Shown here: in pieces, positions 15,455 to 24,833 of the stretch
Position numbering within the stretch: the first letter of the stretch is position 1
Layout: every line of letters starts with the position of its first letter
Origin: Acidimicrobiales bacterium
GTDB lineage: Bacteria; Actinomycetota; Acidimicrobiia; Acidimicrobiales; JABEUL01
Assembly: GCA_027371755.1 (NCBI GenBank)
Contig: DAHXLF010000009.1
Span: 1 to 32,593, forward strand
Reading direction: 5' to 3'
DNA length: 32,593 bases
Notes under the pieces: generated by a model
Databases searched by the model: none
Seen by the model: only the letters and a program-made list of their open reading frames with translations
What the model was told of the DNA's origin: nothing
Made by a program: the position numbers and the translations under genes

Positions 15455-17118
15455 TTAACGCTCCCCGTTTTCATTTGTAGATTAGTTTCATTAGAAGTAG
15501 TCTTTGCGGCGTATAACAATCTTGAAGTCGGTGCGTCAGGACGATAGAGTTCAGTCGCATTCAAATTTGAATGTTTGTTTTTTGAAGCCGCAGAGCTGCT
15601 CTTATACGACGCAGCATAGGCAGGTTGTTTTACAATATGATTGGCCTGTTGAACATGATGCACCAACAGATTAACCGAAGGAGAAATCTTGTTTAGCATG
15701 GTGGACGGAAAAATACCGATAAAAAATATCAGAATAATTAACGGCGCAATATAAAGCTTTTCCTTAATCGTCATATCTCTAATAACCGAGTGACTTTCTT
15801 CAGCCTTGCGGTGAAACGCTCGTTGGTATGCCCACAACAAATAAACTGCCGACAGAATAACGCCCCCCAAGGCAACTACGGCCCACCATCTGTGTCCGAT
15901 AAACGTACCGGAAAGTATTAGAAATTCTCCGATAAAACCATTGGTTCCAGGTAGTCCCAAAGACGCCAGTATGACAACTATCATCGCACCCGACAGTACT
16001 GGAGCAGCCTTTTGAAGACCGGAAAGTTTTGAAATATCTATCGTCTTGGTTCGTTCCAAAATCATACCAATTATCAAAAACATTGCGGCTGTCAAAATAC
16101 CGTGATTAAACATCTGTAAGATGGCACCGTTCATGGCAATTGTGGAAAAGGCAAAAATCCCGATTGCCACAAAGCCCAAATGTGACAAAGATGAAAATGC
16201 GACCAATCTCTTAAAGTCTCTTTGAACAGCGGCCACTATGGCTCCGTAGATAATTCCTATGACACCCAACGTCAACAATATTGGCGCCAACCTATAACTG
16301 GCTTGCGGGAAAAAATTAAGATCGAATCTTAACAAACCGTAAGTGCCCAATTTGGCCATAATGGATGCCAATGAAATCGAACCCGACGTCGGGGCCTCCG
16401 AATAAGCTTTAGGAGACCAGGTATGAAATGGAAAGATCGGAGTCTTGACTACAAAGGCCGCCGAAAATCCTAAAAATAGCAAAACTTGACTAGCATAGCT
16501 AAGTTTTGTATGTGCCAACTTTGTTATATCGAACGTGAAAACCCCTGTCTGATTATGATGTATCACAACAAGAATAACCATAGCAGCGAATAAAAATGCC
16601 GAACCAAACAGCGTATATAAAAAGAATTTTAATGCCGCCTTATTGCGCTCTTTGCCGCCCCATCCAATGATAAGAAAATAAGCCGGTATCAACGTAAGTT
16701 CAAAGAACAAAAAGAAACCAAACAGATCCATTGATAGAAACGAACCGAAACAAGCTCCTTCTAAAATCAACAACCAGGCCGAGTAAGTATTATTCTTTGT
16801 CTTGTCCCCGGTAGCTATCAATATAATCGGAAATATTAAGGCAACCATTTCCATTAAAAACAAGGAAATTCCGTCCACTCCGAAGTGCCATCCTATTCCC
16901 AACGAAGATACCCAGCTGTGATTTGTCACAAACTGATAACCCGCATCTCCGGTTTTAAAGAGCAACATTACAATCAATGCCAATACCCCTGAAACTACCG
17001 ACACACCAAGTGCCAGGTACTTGGCTAATTTGTCAACAGGCAAAAATGCCAACAAGACTCCGCCGATTATCGGCAGCAACACGATAACCGTAAGAAACGG
17101 AAAACTAGTTTGAGTCAC
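15451..17118 (-). CDS. nuoM: NADH-quinone oxidoreductase subunit M
   Basis: A 555-residue proton-pumping, antiporter-like membrane subunit. FFLFFELTLIPAYFLIIGWGG holds the conserved Glu140, and FPFHTWSPKAYSEAPTSGS is the family signature. About 70 hydrophilic residues form a C-terminal tail rich in Ser, Asn and Lys that most NuoM proteins lack. It starts with GTG overlapping the nuoL stop by one base (TAGTG), with GAGGTGG upstream. Confidence 0.97.
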   Translation of the reverse strand: MTQTSFPFLTVIVLLPIIGGVLLAFLPVDKLAKYLALGVSVVSGVLALIVMLLFKTGDAGYQFVTNHSWVSSLGIGWHFGVDGISLFLMEMVALIFPIILIATGDKTKNNTYSAWLLILEGACFGSFLSMDLFGFFLFFELTLIPAYFLIIGWGGKERNKAALKFFLYTLFGSAFLFAAMVILVVIHHNQTGVFTFDITKLAHTKLSYASQVLLFLGFSAAFVVKTPIFPFHTWSPKAYSEAPTSGSISLASIMAKLGTYGLLRFDLNFFPQASYRLAPILLTLGVIGIIYGAIVAAVQRDFKRLVAFSSLSHLGFVAIGIFAFSTIAMNGAILQMFNHGILTAAMFLIIGMILERTKTIDISKLSGLQKAAPVLSGAMIVVILASLGLPGTNGFIGEFLILSGTFIGHRWWAVVALGGVILSAVYLLWAYQRAFHRKAEESHSVIRDMTIKEKLYIAPLIILIFFIGIFPSTMLNKISPSVNLLVHHVQQANHIVKQPAYAASYKSSSAASKNKHSNLNATELYRPDAPTSRLLYAAKTTSNETNLQMKTGSVK

Positions 17119-19034
17119 TACAGACCACCTCTTAATCCACCAATAATGATTAATACGACCAGTCCGCCGGCAATGACGAGAGCTTCACGTCTTACAAACC
17201 CCGAAGCCAGCTTTCTGATCAAGATCCCTACAGCCAAAACCAACTTGGTAACTCCCACGACTGCGCCGTCAATTACTTTAGGTTCAATGACACCGTCGGT
17301 CACTTCGGCAAGTTTTGTCGAAGTTCTGGCAATCGCTACATCACCCGTCTTGTCTATATACCAAGCATTCTTAAACAGAGTAAATTCCAAAGCCGGTCTT
17401 TCGAAGGTCTTGGACCATATAAAATAAGCTATAAGTCCGCCGCCTATGGCAAAAACCGCATCCAAACTGCCGAGCACGACCTGAGTCAATGCGCTGGAAT
17501 GAAGATATGAGGGACTGGCAGCTATTGCGGGCTTCAAGAAATTATCCAAAAATTTCAAAGACGAAGAAAAAGGCAGGTTCAGTAATCCTCCCAAAAGAGC
17601 CAACACCGCCAAGGTAACTACCGGAATCATCATTTTGTAAGACGGTTCATGCGGATCAATATGGGACGAATGGCTGTCTACTTTAGCGCTTTTTTTCTTT
17701 CCCTTCGTGGCGGCGGGCATCCAGCGGGCCTTACCTAAGAATGCCAGACAATACTCTCGACCCATATAGTACGAAGTAACACCGGCTGTTGCCAATCCGA
17801 TAATCCAAACTAACCATGATTCACCGAAGGCTCCCAGCAGCACGTCACCTTTTGACCAAAATCCTGCAAAAGGCGGAACTCCAGCTATTGCCATCCATCC
17901 TGTAAAAAATGCCACCGCGGTAATGGGCATGACAATTCTTAATGCACCCATCTTCTTGAGATTTTGTTCGTCATGCATTCCATGGATAACCGAACCCGAA
18001 CTCAAGAACAACAGTGCCTTATAAAATGCGTGAGTCACCATCAAAAATATCGCTGCCGCATAGGCCCCAGTTCCGACACCTACGAACATGTAACCTAACT
18101 GCGAAACAGTTGAGTACGCAAGAACCTTCTTAATGTCATCTTGTGCGGTTGCCGCCATGGCAGCCATAAAGGCAGTAAGAATTCCAATGATTGTGATAAC
18201 ATGTGCGATATCTGGAGAAAAAGCCAAAATCGGAGAGAGTCTAACCATCAGATATACTCCGGCGGTAACCATAGTTGCGGCATGTATTAATGCGCTAACA
18301 GGCGTAGGACCTTCCATCGCATCGGCCAGCCAGCCATAAAGAGGGACTTGAGCCGACTTACCCATAGCCCCCACAAAAGCAAGCATTACTATCGCATCGA
18401 CCGCTGATTTTGACAGATGCGGAGCCGCAGCAAATATCGCCGAATAGTTAAGGGAATGCACATAATGGATCACCAAAAACATCGACAACAAAAATCCGAC
18501 ATCCGCTATCCTGTTAACAATCATGGCTTTTTTGCCGGCAGATGCCGCAGACGGTCTTTCATGCCAAAAAGAGATTAAGAAGTACGAGCAAACCCCAACG
18601 CCTTCCCATCCTACAAATGTCAGTAGCATATTGTTACCCAACACCAAAATAATCATGGAGGTAACGAATAAGTTAAGATACAAAAAGAACTTTGGAAAAT
18701 CAATGTCTTTATGCATGTATTCAACTGAGTAGAAATGAATCAGAGTCGATACACCCGTCACAAACAGTACCATCGTCAAAGACAGTGGATCCACTCTTAA
18801 GCCGGCATCGACTTTGAAACTTCCAGTATTTATCCAAACAAAAAGATGTTCAACAAATACACTCGAGTTGTTTTGCAAAAATGCCAACCAGACAACCACT
18901 GAAAAAACAAAAGACATGCCAACGGCAAACGTGGCAATGTAGCCGGCCAGCGGCTCTTTTAATTTTCTACCAAAAAATATCAGCGACAACGCACCCAAAA
19001 GAGGAAATGCCGGTATTAAAAATACTAATTTCAT
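17118..19034 (-). CDS. nuoL: NADH-quinone oxidoreductase subunit L
   Basis: The largest antiporter-like subunit, about 638 residues, at the distal end of the membrane arm; its C-terminal amphipathic helix normally links the pumping subunits. VGWEGVGVCSYFLISFW carries the conserved Glu (position 144 from this start), and PLYGWLADAMEGPTPVSALIHAATMVTAGVYL is the classic NuoL/ND5 signature. A Lys/Ser/His-rich loop lies near 440. A TTG two codons upstream (19040) directly abuts the nuoK stop; I prefer the ATG because AAAGGG then sits about 10 nt away. Confidence 0.97.
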   Translation of the reverse strand: MKLVFLIPAFPLLGALSLIFFGRKLKEPLAGYIATFAVGMSFVFSVVVWLAFLQNNSSVFVEHLFVWINTGSFKVDAGLRVDPLSLTMVLFVTGVSTLIHFYSVEYMHKDIDFPKFFLYLNLFVTSMIILVLGNNMLLTFVGWEGVGVCSYFLISFWHERPSAASAGKKAMIVNRIADVGFLLSMFLVIHYVHSLNYSAIFAAAPHLSKSAVDAIVMLAFVGAMGKSAQVPLYGWLADAMEGPTPVSALIHAATMVTAGVYLMVRLSPILAFSPDIAHVITIIGILTAFMAAMAATAQDDIKKVLAYSTVSQLGYMFVGVGTGAYAAAIFLMVTHAFYKALLFLSSGSVIHGMHDEQNLKKMGALRIVMPITAVAFFTGWMAIAGVPPFAGFWSKGDVLLGAFGESWLVWIIGLATAGVTSYYMGREYCLAFLGKARWMPAATKGKKKSAKVDSHSSHIDPHEPSYKMMIPVVTLAVLALLGGLLNLPFSSSLKFLDNFLKPAIAASPSYLHSSALTQVVLGSLDAVFAIGGGLIAYFIWSKTFERPALEFTLFKNAWYIDKTGDVAIARTSTKLAEVTDGVIEPKVIDGAVVGVTKLVLAVGILIRKLASGFVRREALVIAGGLVVLIIIGGLRGGL

Positions 19035-19040
19035 ATTCAA

Positions 19041-19346
19041 CTAACCCTTTAGCGAAGACAGATCATCGGCTGTTGCACCCAACCGCTTCCTATATATCGA
19101 AACAATGATTGCAAGCCCGACTACAACCTCAGCTGCGGCAACTACCAATACAAAGAACACGTCCGCCTGTCCTCCAACATCTTTAAGCTTCGACGCAAAG
19201 GCCACAAAAGTCAGGTTTGAAGCATTTAGCATCAATTCAACGCACATAAGCATAACCAAAACATTACGTCTGATTAAAAGACCGACAAGACCTATAGTAA
19301 ATAGAACCGCAGCCAATATTAGATAATAATTTAAACCTACTGACAT
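19041..19346 (-). CDS. nuoK: NADH-quinone oxidoreductase subunit K
   Basis: A 101-residue, three-helix subunit of the complex I membrane arm. The two buried glutamates needed for proton transfer are present: Glu37 in [14 protein letters not shown] and Glu73 in [13 protein letters not shown]. Its ATG directly follows the nuoJ TAA with no gap, so translation is probably coupled. Length is normal for the family. Confidence 0.97.
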   Translation of the reverse strand: MSVGLNYYLILAAVLFTIGLVGLLIRRNVLVMLMCVELMLNASNLTFVAFASKLKDVGGQADVFFVLVVAAAEVVVGLAIIVSIYRKRLGATADDLSSLKG

Positions 19347-20060
19347 TTAAACCGTTTGCTCCTCGCCTACCTGTGCATCTTGTGACCCTGATTCGGTAAT
19401 GGAATTTTCGTCCTGCTCGATATCATCTTGCTCAATCGATTCGTCTTCGTCATCAAGAGTCAAAGCCTTAGGGTCTCCATCAACGGGTTCGACTTGATCG
19501 TTTGAAATAATTTGACCATCCTGATCCTCATGGCCGGATCTGGCAATAAGCACGACAGCACCAATTATTGCAATTACCAATAAAACTGAAGTGACTTCAA
19601 AGGGAAGCAGATAATAGGAAAATGTCGCTTTGGCAAGCTCTATTATTCCCCTGTCCCCGCCTTTTGCAACCCCTACAACGCTGTATGAGCCATGGGAATT
19701 AAAATTACCCCAGCCATATCCAATTATCATTCCCAAAAATGCCAATCCGACTATAATCGCTATTGTCCTCTGCAAAGCAAGCGGTTCGGATCCCAGTTTC
19801 TCGCGTTTGTCGATGCCGAGCAACATAATAACGAAAAGAAACAGCACCACTATGGCACCCGCATATATTATTATTTGAACTACAGCCAAAAAATCCGCAC
19901 TGAGTTCGACAAATAATACCGCCACTCCAAACAAAGTCATTACAAGATTTAGAGCCGCTCTCACGGGGTTTCTCGAGAGTACAACTCCCAAGGCACCGGC
20001 AACTATAACGACAGCGCATAAAGCAAAGGTGATCGAATCGGGGTAAGCCGTTGCTATCAT
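19347..20060 (-). CDS. nuoJ: NADH-quinone oxidoreductase subunit J with acidic tail
   Basis: A 237-residue membrane subunit next to NuoK and NuoA near the quinone end of the membrane arm. The helix IIYAGAIVVLFLFVIMLLGI is the ND6/NuoJ signature. After the last helix (ending VLIARSGHE) come about 60 hydrophilic residues very rich in Asp and Glu, which are not part of the standard subunit. Start and the nuoI stop overlap as ATGA. Confidence 0.96.
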   Translation of the reverse strand: MIATAYPDSITFALCAVVIVAGALGVVLSRNPVRAALNLVMTLFGVAVLFVELSADFLAVVQIIIYAGAIVVLFLFVIMLLGIDKREKLGSEPLALQRTIAIIVGLAFLGMIIGYGWGNFNSHGSYSVVGVAKGGDRGIIELAKATFSYYLLPFEVTSVLLVIAIIGAVVLIARSGHEDQDGQIISNDQVEPVDGDPKALTLDDEDESIEQDDIEQDENSITESGSQDAQVGEEQTV

Positions 20061-20737
20061 TTTACCTTACCTCCAAACTCCACGGGGATATGACCTTTTT
20101 TAACGTCGATTAATTGAATATTTCCCGTAAGTTCATCGTCACGATTATCGCTCTGTCCGCCTTCGGGATGCCTAGATCCGTAACCCAACTCATCTGACCA
20201 AGCCACGACTCCTTCAAATTCAGCGTTACCCGAAGGCGACGTTGCGCGCATCCAAGCCGATGTATGCTCGTCTTCTCCTTCTCGCCAATCCTCCCAGGGC
20301 ATCTGCTTCGGCTTGCCTTCGTCATCGACTACCAGTTCTTTTTTGGTATAAACGGCATCTGCGCGAGAAACAAACGAAAACTCAAAGAGCTTTGACTCGG
20401 TTATGGCTTCAGTCGGACAGGCCTCAACACACATGTCACAATGGATACACCTTAAATAGTTAATTTCATAGACATATCCGTATCGTTCTCCTGGAGACAC
20501 CGGGTGATCCAAAGGATTGTCAAGACCCCTCACATAGATACAGTCCGCAGGACAAACTCCAGCACACAGTTCACAACCGATGCACTTTTCCATCCCGTCT
20601 TCGTAGCGGTTCAGGACATGTCGACCGTGAGCCCTTGGCGGCTTTGGTTTCTTTTCTTTAGGATATTCAGTTGTAACCCTGGGCTCGACAATTTGTTTAA
20701 AACTTACCTTAAAGCCACCGAAAAAATTCCGACTCAT
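20057..20737 (-). CDS. nuoI: NADH-quinone oxidoreductase subunit I (two 4Fe-4S clusters)
   Basis: A 226-residue ferredoxin-like subunit carrying clusters N6a and N6b that pass electrons toward NuoB. Two C-x2-C-x2-C-x3-C motifs are complete: Cys52, 55, 58, 62 (CIGCELCAGVC) and Cys97, 100, 103, 107 (CIHCDMCVEAC). The C-terminal part, with DWREGEDEHTSAWM and beyond, extends the core as in other actinobacterial NuoI. ATGA overlap with nuoH. Confidence 0.97.
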   Translation of the reverse strand: MSRNFFGGFKVSFKQIVEPRVTTEYPKEKKPKPPRAHGRHVLNRYEDGMEKCIGCELCAGVCPADCIYVRGLDNPLDHPVSPGERYGYVYEINYLRCIHCDMCVEACPTEAITESKLFEFSFVSRADAVYTKKELVVDDEGKPKQMPWEDWREGEDEHTSAWMRATSPSGNAEFEGVVAWSDELGYGSRHPEGGQSDNRDDELTGNIQLIDVKKGHIPVEFGGKVK

Positions 20738-22122
20738 TCGTCATCACCTGCACCTTCGGACTCACTTGAATCAGGATCTAGATGAGTCGAAGAGACTACA
20801 AAAGATTCCGAATTATCTTCATCGGTTCCGTAATCTGATTCATCTTCGTCAATACCTGGCAATTGGATAATTCTACCTCCTACTACATCCTCAAGGCTGA
20901 CATTAAGCCGACCTTCGTTGGAAGTCGCAAGCTTGAGACTCTCTTTGGACAGTGTTCTTTGGTTCCCTACCTGTACCGTACGCTTCAAGAATAAACCGGA
21001 AAGTATGCACAAAACGACGATGACTCCGAAAGCTATCAATATCTGACTGTCTGTAGTCGGCAACCTCAATGCCACGACTATCAAAAGCCACCCAAGTGAA
21101 ATGGGGATTAAAAACTTCCATCCCAAATCCATTAACTGATCGTACCGCAACCGAGGAAGAGCGGCTCTGACCCAAACATAACAAAACAGAAATACCAAAG
21201 TCTTACCGACAAACCAAAGTATCGGCCACAGCCAGGTCAAAAAATGGAATCCAGGTCCGTCTGGACCGCCTAAAAACAACGTAACGGCGATAGCGGACAT
21301 CGTGATAGTGTTCATAAACTCCGCCAAGTAAAACAGAGCAAACCTAATAGACGAATATTCGGTGTTAAATCCGCCCACAAGTTCCTGCTCTGCTTCCACA
21401 AAGTCAAACGGAGGCCTGTTGGTTTCGGCGGTGATTGCAATCATAAATATCACAAATGGTATTATTCCGACTTCAAACAAATTCCAATGAAGTATTGAAG
21501 TAGCTTGAGCATTTACGATTGACCTTGTCGACAAGAAGTTTACGTTTGGATTTGTAAGTGCACTCACCAAAACGGCAGTGGCAACGGAGAGACTAATTGC
21601 GGCTTCATATGAAATCATTTGAGCCGAAGCCCTTACCGAACCAATCAGCGGATATTTGGAACCCGACGACCACCCAGCCAGCATTACGCCGTATACTGCG
21701 ATTGAAGAAAGTGCAAGTACTAATAAAATTCCAATTGGAGGGTCGGCAACCTGAAGTTCAAACGTATGTTTTAATATGGTTATATTTCCGCCCACCGGGA
21801 TAACGGCGAATGTAAGGAATGCCGGAACGGTAGCCAAATAAGGTGCGAGTTTGAATACAAATCTATCCGAACGTTCAGGAACCAAATCTTCCTTAAAGAA
21901 CAACTTAATTCCATCAGCTAATGACTGCAAAAGGCCGTAGGGTCCTGCCCGGTTGGGTCCGATTCTATTTTGCATGTCCGAAATGACCTTACGTTCAAAC
22001 CAAATCATTAACATTACAGAAACCAGTAAGGCAACGAAGGCAACCAACACCCTAACTATGGCAATTACGACCACGCCAATGGTTACATGTCCCAAAAATA
22101 GCGGATCTGTTCCAAAAATCAT
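20734..22122 (-). CDS. nuoH: NADH-quinone oxidoreductase subunit H with acidic tail
   Basis: A 462-residue subunit joining the membrane arm to the peripheral arm and lining the quinone chamber. Signatures: QNRIGPNRAGPYGLLQSLADGIKLFFKED (the conserved loop), and ETNRPPFDFVEAEQELVGGFNTEYS with its charged residues. Typical NuoH is about 325-350 residues; here a long cytoplasmic C-terminal extension follows the last helix and ends in about 46 residues, 16 of them Asp or Glu. Actinobacterial homologues are often extended too. ATGA overlap with nuoG. Confidence 0.97.
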   Translation of the reverse strand: MIFGTDPLFLGHVTIGVVVIAIVRVLVAFVALLVSVMLMIWFERKVISDMQNRIGPNRAGPYGLLQSLADGIKLFFKEDLVPERSDRFVFKLAPYLATVPAFLTFAVIPVGGNITILKHTFELQVADPPIGILLVLALSSIAVYGVMLAGWSSGSKYPLIGSVRASAQMISYEAAISLSVATAVLVSALTNPNVNFLSTRSIVNAQATSILHWNLFEVGIIPFVIFMIAITAETNRPPFDFVEAEQELVGGFNTEYSSIRFALFYLAEFMNTITMSAIAVTLFLGGPDGPGFHFLTWLWPILWFVGKTLVFLFCYVWVRAALPRLRYDQLMDLGWKFLIPISLGWLLIVVALRLPTTDSQILIAFGVIVVLCILSGLFLKRTVQVGNQRTLSKESLKLATSNEGRLNVSLEDVVGGRIIQLPGIDEDESDYGTDEDNSESFVVSSTHLDPDSSESEGAGDDE

Positions 22123-24833
22123 TTTTTAACCTCTACCAGTAAACCGTTGGAACCGTAAAGCACTTTAGATGCGTCAAGTTTCTTAACAATTACCGTATTT
22201 TCGGCAACTCCCGAATCTACGACAACATCAAATTCTGCTTCAGCGGACCCCAGCTTCAACTTGATCGAATCTCCGGCGTGACATCCCACGCTATTTGCCA
22301 GTGAAGGCGATATCTTGGCTACGTTATCAGTTTTAATTTCAGACAAAGTAGCGGCACTCTTTATTAACGTACCGTCGTCCATCAAAGATTCGACTACTAC
22401 CATTTCACAAATATTTCGATCTATATCGGCTGGCCTAGAATTGCTATTGTTGTCGTCGCCACTTGTACCGCCCGATACCGCAGATTTTGGCTCCAAAGTA
22501 ATCTCTTTAAATTCGGCGACCAACCTAAAATTGGACATCGAAACCGATCCGACTTTGAAAGTGTTCTCATCGGAATATTCAGAAGGTATTACCGCACCCG
22601 CATAAAGAGGTGTACCTTGATGATTGGTTGATGCTATACCGGGAACCTCAATTGGATCGTGAGGCCGTCTTTCAATTGACACCGGTTTTGAACCCATAGG
22701 TACAACCACTCCTGATTCGCCCAACGCATTTAGACCCTTTGAAAATCCGAAGTAAGCCGGGGCAACCTGAGATATCTCGTCTTGAATCTCTTCAAGGGAC
22801 TCAAAACCCATATCTTCTCCCATGGAATCGGCAATTTGAACAGCAATTGCCCAATCGTCAACTGCCAGCGAGGGACCAGTAACTTTACTGGCAATCTTTG
22901 AAACTCTACCCTCCATATTTGTAAAGGATCCACTCCGTTCCGCATCATACAAAGCTGGCAGTACGCAGGTTGCCTTTGCATTTGTGGAATTGATATGGGT
23001 ATCTATACAAATTAAATTTTTAACGTTGGCAACGGCTTTTTCTGCAAGTTCAAGGTCATAAAAATCTGTCAATATATCAGTCCCGATTAAAACCAAAGTG
23101 TCTAACTTGGAAGCCGCAGCCATTTCAAGTAAATTCGTTGCGTCCACACCGGCTTTTGTCGGTAATTTTTCCCATCCAACTTCTTTGAGCAATTTGGCAG
23201 AACTCAAAACTGACCGTCCGGGAAGTAGATTAGGATACATCCCCATATCTAACGCTCCCATAGCATTCGGCTTGGACAAGACTGGTAAGTACCGAACCGT
23301 AACTGACGAGAAGAAGGTGGCTAGTTTGCTTAATGCAGCTTCTAGATTATCCAAAGGCCTATTGGCGTCAATACTTGAATACACGATTGCAACTGAGACA
23401 TTTGCATCAGCTGTCTGCGCAACTGACTTCAAGAGTTCGGCGGCTAAAGTTATTTGCTTATTTTCGCTCCCGCTGTCGCCGTTTAATAGGCTGGAAATTA
23501 CCTCGCTAAAATTAGAAAAATTTACGTTAACATGAGTTGCGTATTCGCTAAGCGGGGTTGAATAGGGTCCCACTTCGACCAATTTTGCTTCTCTTTTTAG
23601 GATTGCATCCCTTATCCTTAAGAACAGAATAGGAGCGGTCTCTTTCAAATTAGAACCGATCGTAATGATTAAGTCGGATTCGGCAACTTCGTTTATCGTT
23701 GCAGTTTTAAGACCGTAAAGGGAATTAATCGATCCCAAGTTAAACGGAGCGGCATCCACGTTGTCGGTTCCGATCAACCCCTTAAACAGTTTCGTATAAG
23801 CATAGGCCGATTCATTTGTTAGCCTGCTGCCGCCTATGATTCCGATCTTATCGGCACCCTTCAATTGATGTTCGGCAAAAACTTCGGCAACTTTTTCAAT
23901 GGCCTGAGCCCATGAAACATCCTGTAGATATCCGGAAATTGTCATCATGGGAGCCTGAAGCCTGTTGGCTGAATATATAGACTCAAATCCAAATCTGCCT
24001 CGATCGCACAACCATGATTGATTTATTTCGTCCACGTCGATACCTAAATATCGTACAACCTGATTGGCCGACGATTGGGCAGCGACTCTGCATCCTACTG
24101 AGCAGGAGGTACAAGTACTTTCTACCTGCTCTAAATCCCACGGGCGCGATTTAAATCTGTACGGCTTAGCCGTCAGTGCGCCAACCGGGCAAATCTGTAC
24201 TGTGTTGCCGGAAAAATAGGAGTCAAATGGCTGGCTTGGGAAAATAGCTACTTCGGTTCTGTCACCTCGACCCAAAAAGTCTATCTCTGCCTCACCGGCA
24301 ATCTCTTCGGAGAACCTGGTACAGCGCGAACACTGTATGCAACGCTCCCGATCCAATTCAACCAACTGCGATATGGCAATCGGTTTGGCAAAATGTCTCT
24401 TTTCCTCTATGAAGCGTGATTCTCCAGGACCATATGCCACGGTTTGATCTTGGAGTGGACATTCACCACCTTTGTCGCAGACGGGACAATCCAAAGGGTG
24501 GTTTATCAGAAGATATTCCAAAACACCGTTTTGGGCTTTCTTTACCGCTTCACTTTGAGTATTCACTACCATTCCGTTGTCGGCGGGCACATAACATGAC
24601 GGCTGCAGTGACGGCCCCCTAGGAGAATCAACTTCCACAAGGCACATCCTACAAACACCCACTGGTTCCATTCTTGGGTGGTAACAGAACCGGGGAACAA
24701 ACTTACCGGCTTTAGCTGCCGCTTCTATAAGCAACTCGCCTTTATTGACGACAACTTCAATGCCATCTATTGTAAGTTTGACCTTGGACGGATCCAGCTC
24801 AACTTTATCTTCGGTCTGATCACTACTTGTCAA
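22119..24833 (-). CDS. nuoG: NADH-quinone oxidoreductase subunit G (Fe-S and molybdopterin-fold subunit)
   Basis: A 904-residue peripheral-arm subunit carrying most iron-sulfur clusters. Ligands seen: 2Fe-2S Cys50, 61, 64, 80 (N1b); His112, Cys116, 119, 125 (N5); Cys165, 168, 171, 215 (N4); and the extra N7 set Cys241, 244, 248, 276, with exactly C-x2-C-x3-C-x27-C. N7 is found only in some bacteria. The rest is the molybdopterin-oxidoreductase fold, which has no cofactor in complex I. The start is TTG with AAGGAAAG well placed, 11 nt inside the end of nuoF. Confidence 0.97.
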   Translation of the reverse strand: MTSSDQTEDKVELDPSKVKLTIDGIEVVVNKGELLIEAAAKAGKFVPRFCYHPRMEPVGVCRMCLVEVDSPRGPSLQPSCYVPADNGMVVNTQSEAVKKAQNGVLEYLLINHPLDCPVCDKGGECPLQDQTVAYGPGESRFIEEKRHFAKPIAISQLVELDRERCIQCSRCTRFSEEIAGEAEIDFLGRGDRTEVAIFPSQPFDSYFSGNTVQICPVGALTAKPYRFKSRPWDLEQVESTCTSCSVGCRVAAQSSANQVVRYLGIDVDEINQSWLCDRGRFGFESIYSANRLQAPMMTISGYLQDVSWAQAIEKVAEVFAEHQLKGADKIGIIGGSRLTNESAYAYTKLFKGLIGTDNVDAAPFNLGSINSLYGLKTATINEVAESDLIITIGSNLKETAPILFLRIRDAILKREAKLVEVGPYSTPLSEYATHVNVNFSNFSEVISSLLNGDSGSENKQITLAAELLKSVAQTADANVSVAIVYSSIDANRPLDNLEAALSKLATFFSSVTVRYLPVLSKPNAMGALDMGMYPNLLPGRSVLSSAKLLKEVGWEKLPTKAGVDATNLLEMAAASKLDTLVLIGTDILTDFYDLELAEKAVANVKNLICIDTHINSTNAKATCVLPALYDAERSGSFTNMEGRVSKIASKVTGPSLAVDDWAIAVQIADSMGEDMGFESLEEIQDEISQVAPAYFGFSKGLNALGESGVVVPMGSKPVSIERRPHDPIEVPGIASTNHQGTPLYAGAVIPSEYSDENTFKVGSVSMSNFRLVAEFKEITLEPKSAVSGGTSGDDNNSNSRPADIDRNICEMVVVESLMDDGTLIKSAATLSEIKTDNVAKISPSLANSVGCHAGDSIKLKLGSAEAEFDVVVDSGVAENTVIVKKLDASKVLYGSNGLLVEVKK

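Noticed and set aside
22315-23535. Long plus-strand open frames opposite nuoG
   Set aside because: Antisense shadows of a well-conserved gene; sequences are low in pattern and lack start signals.
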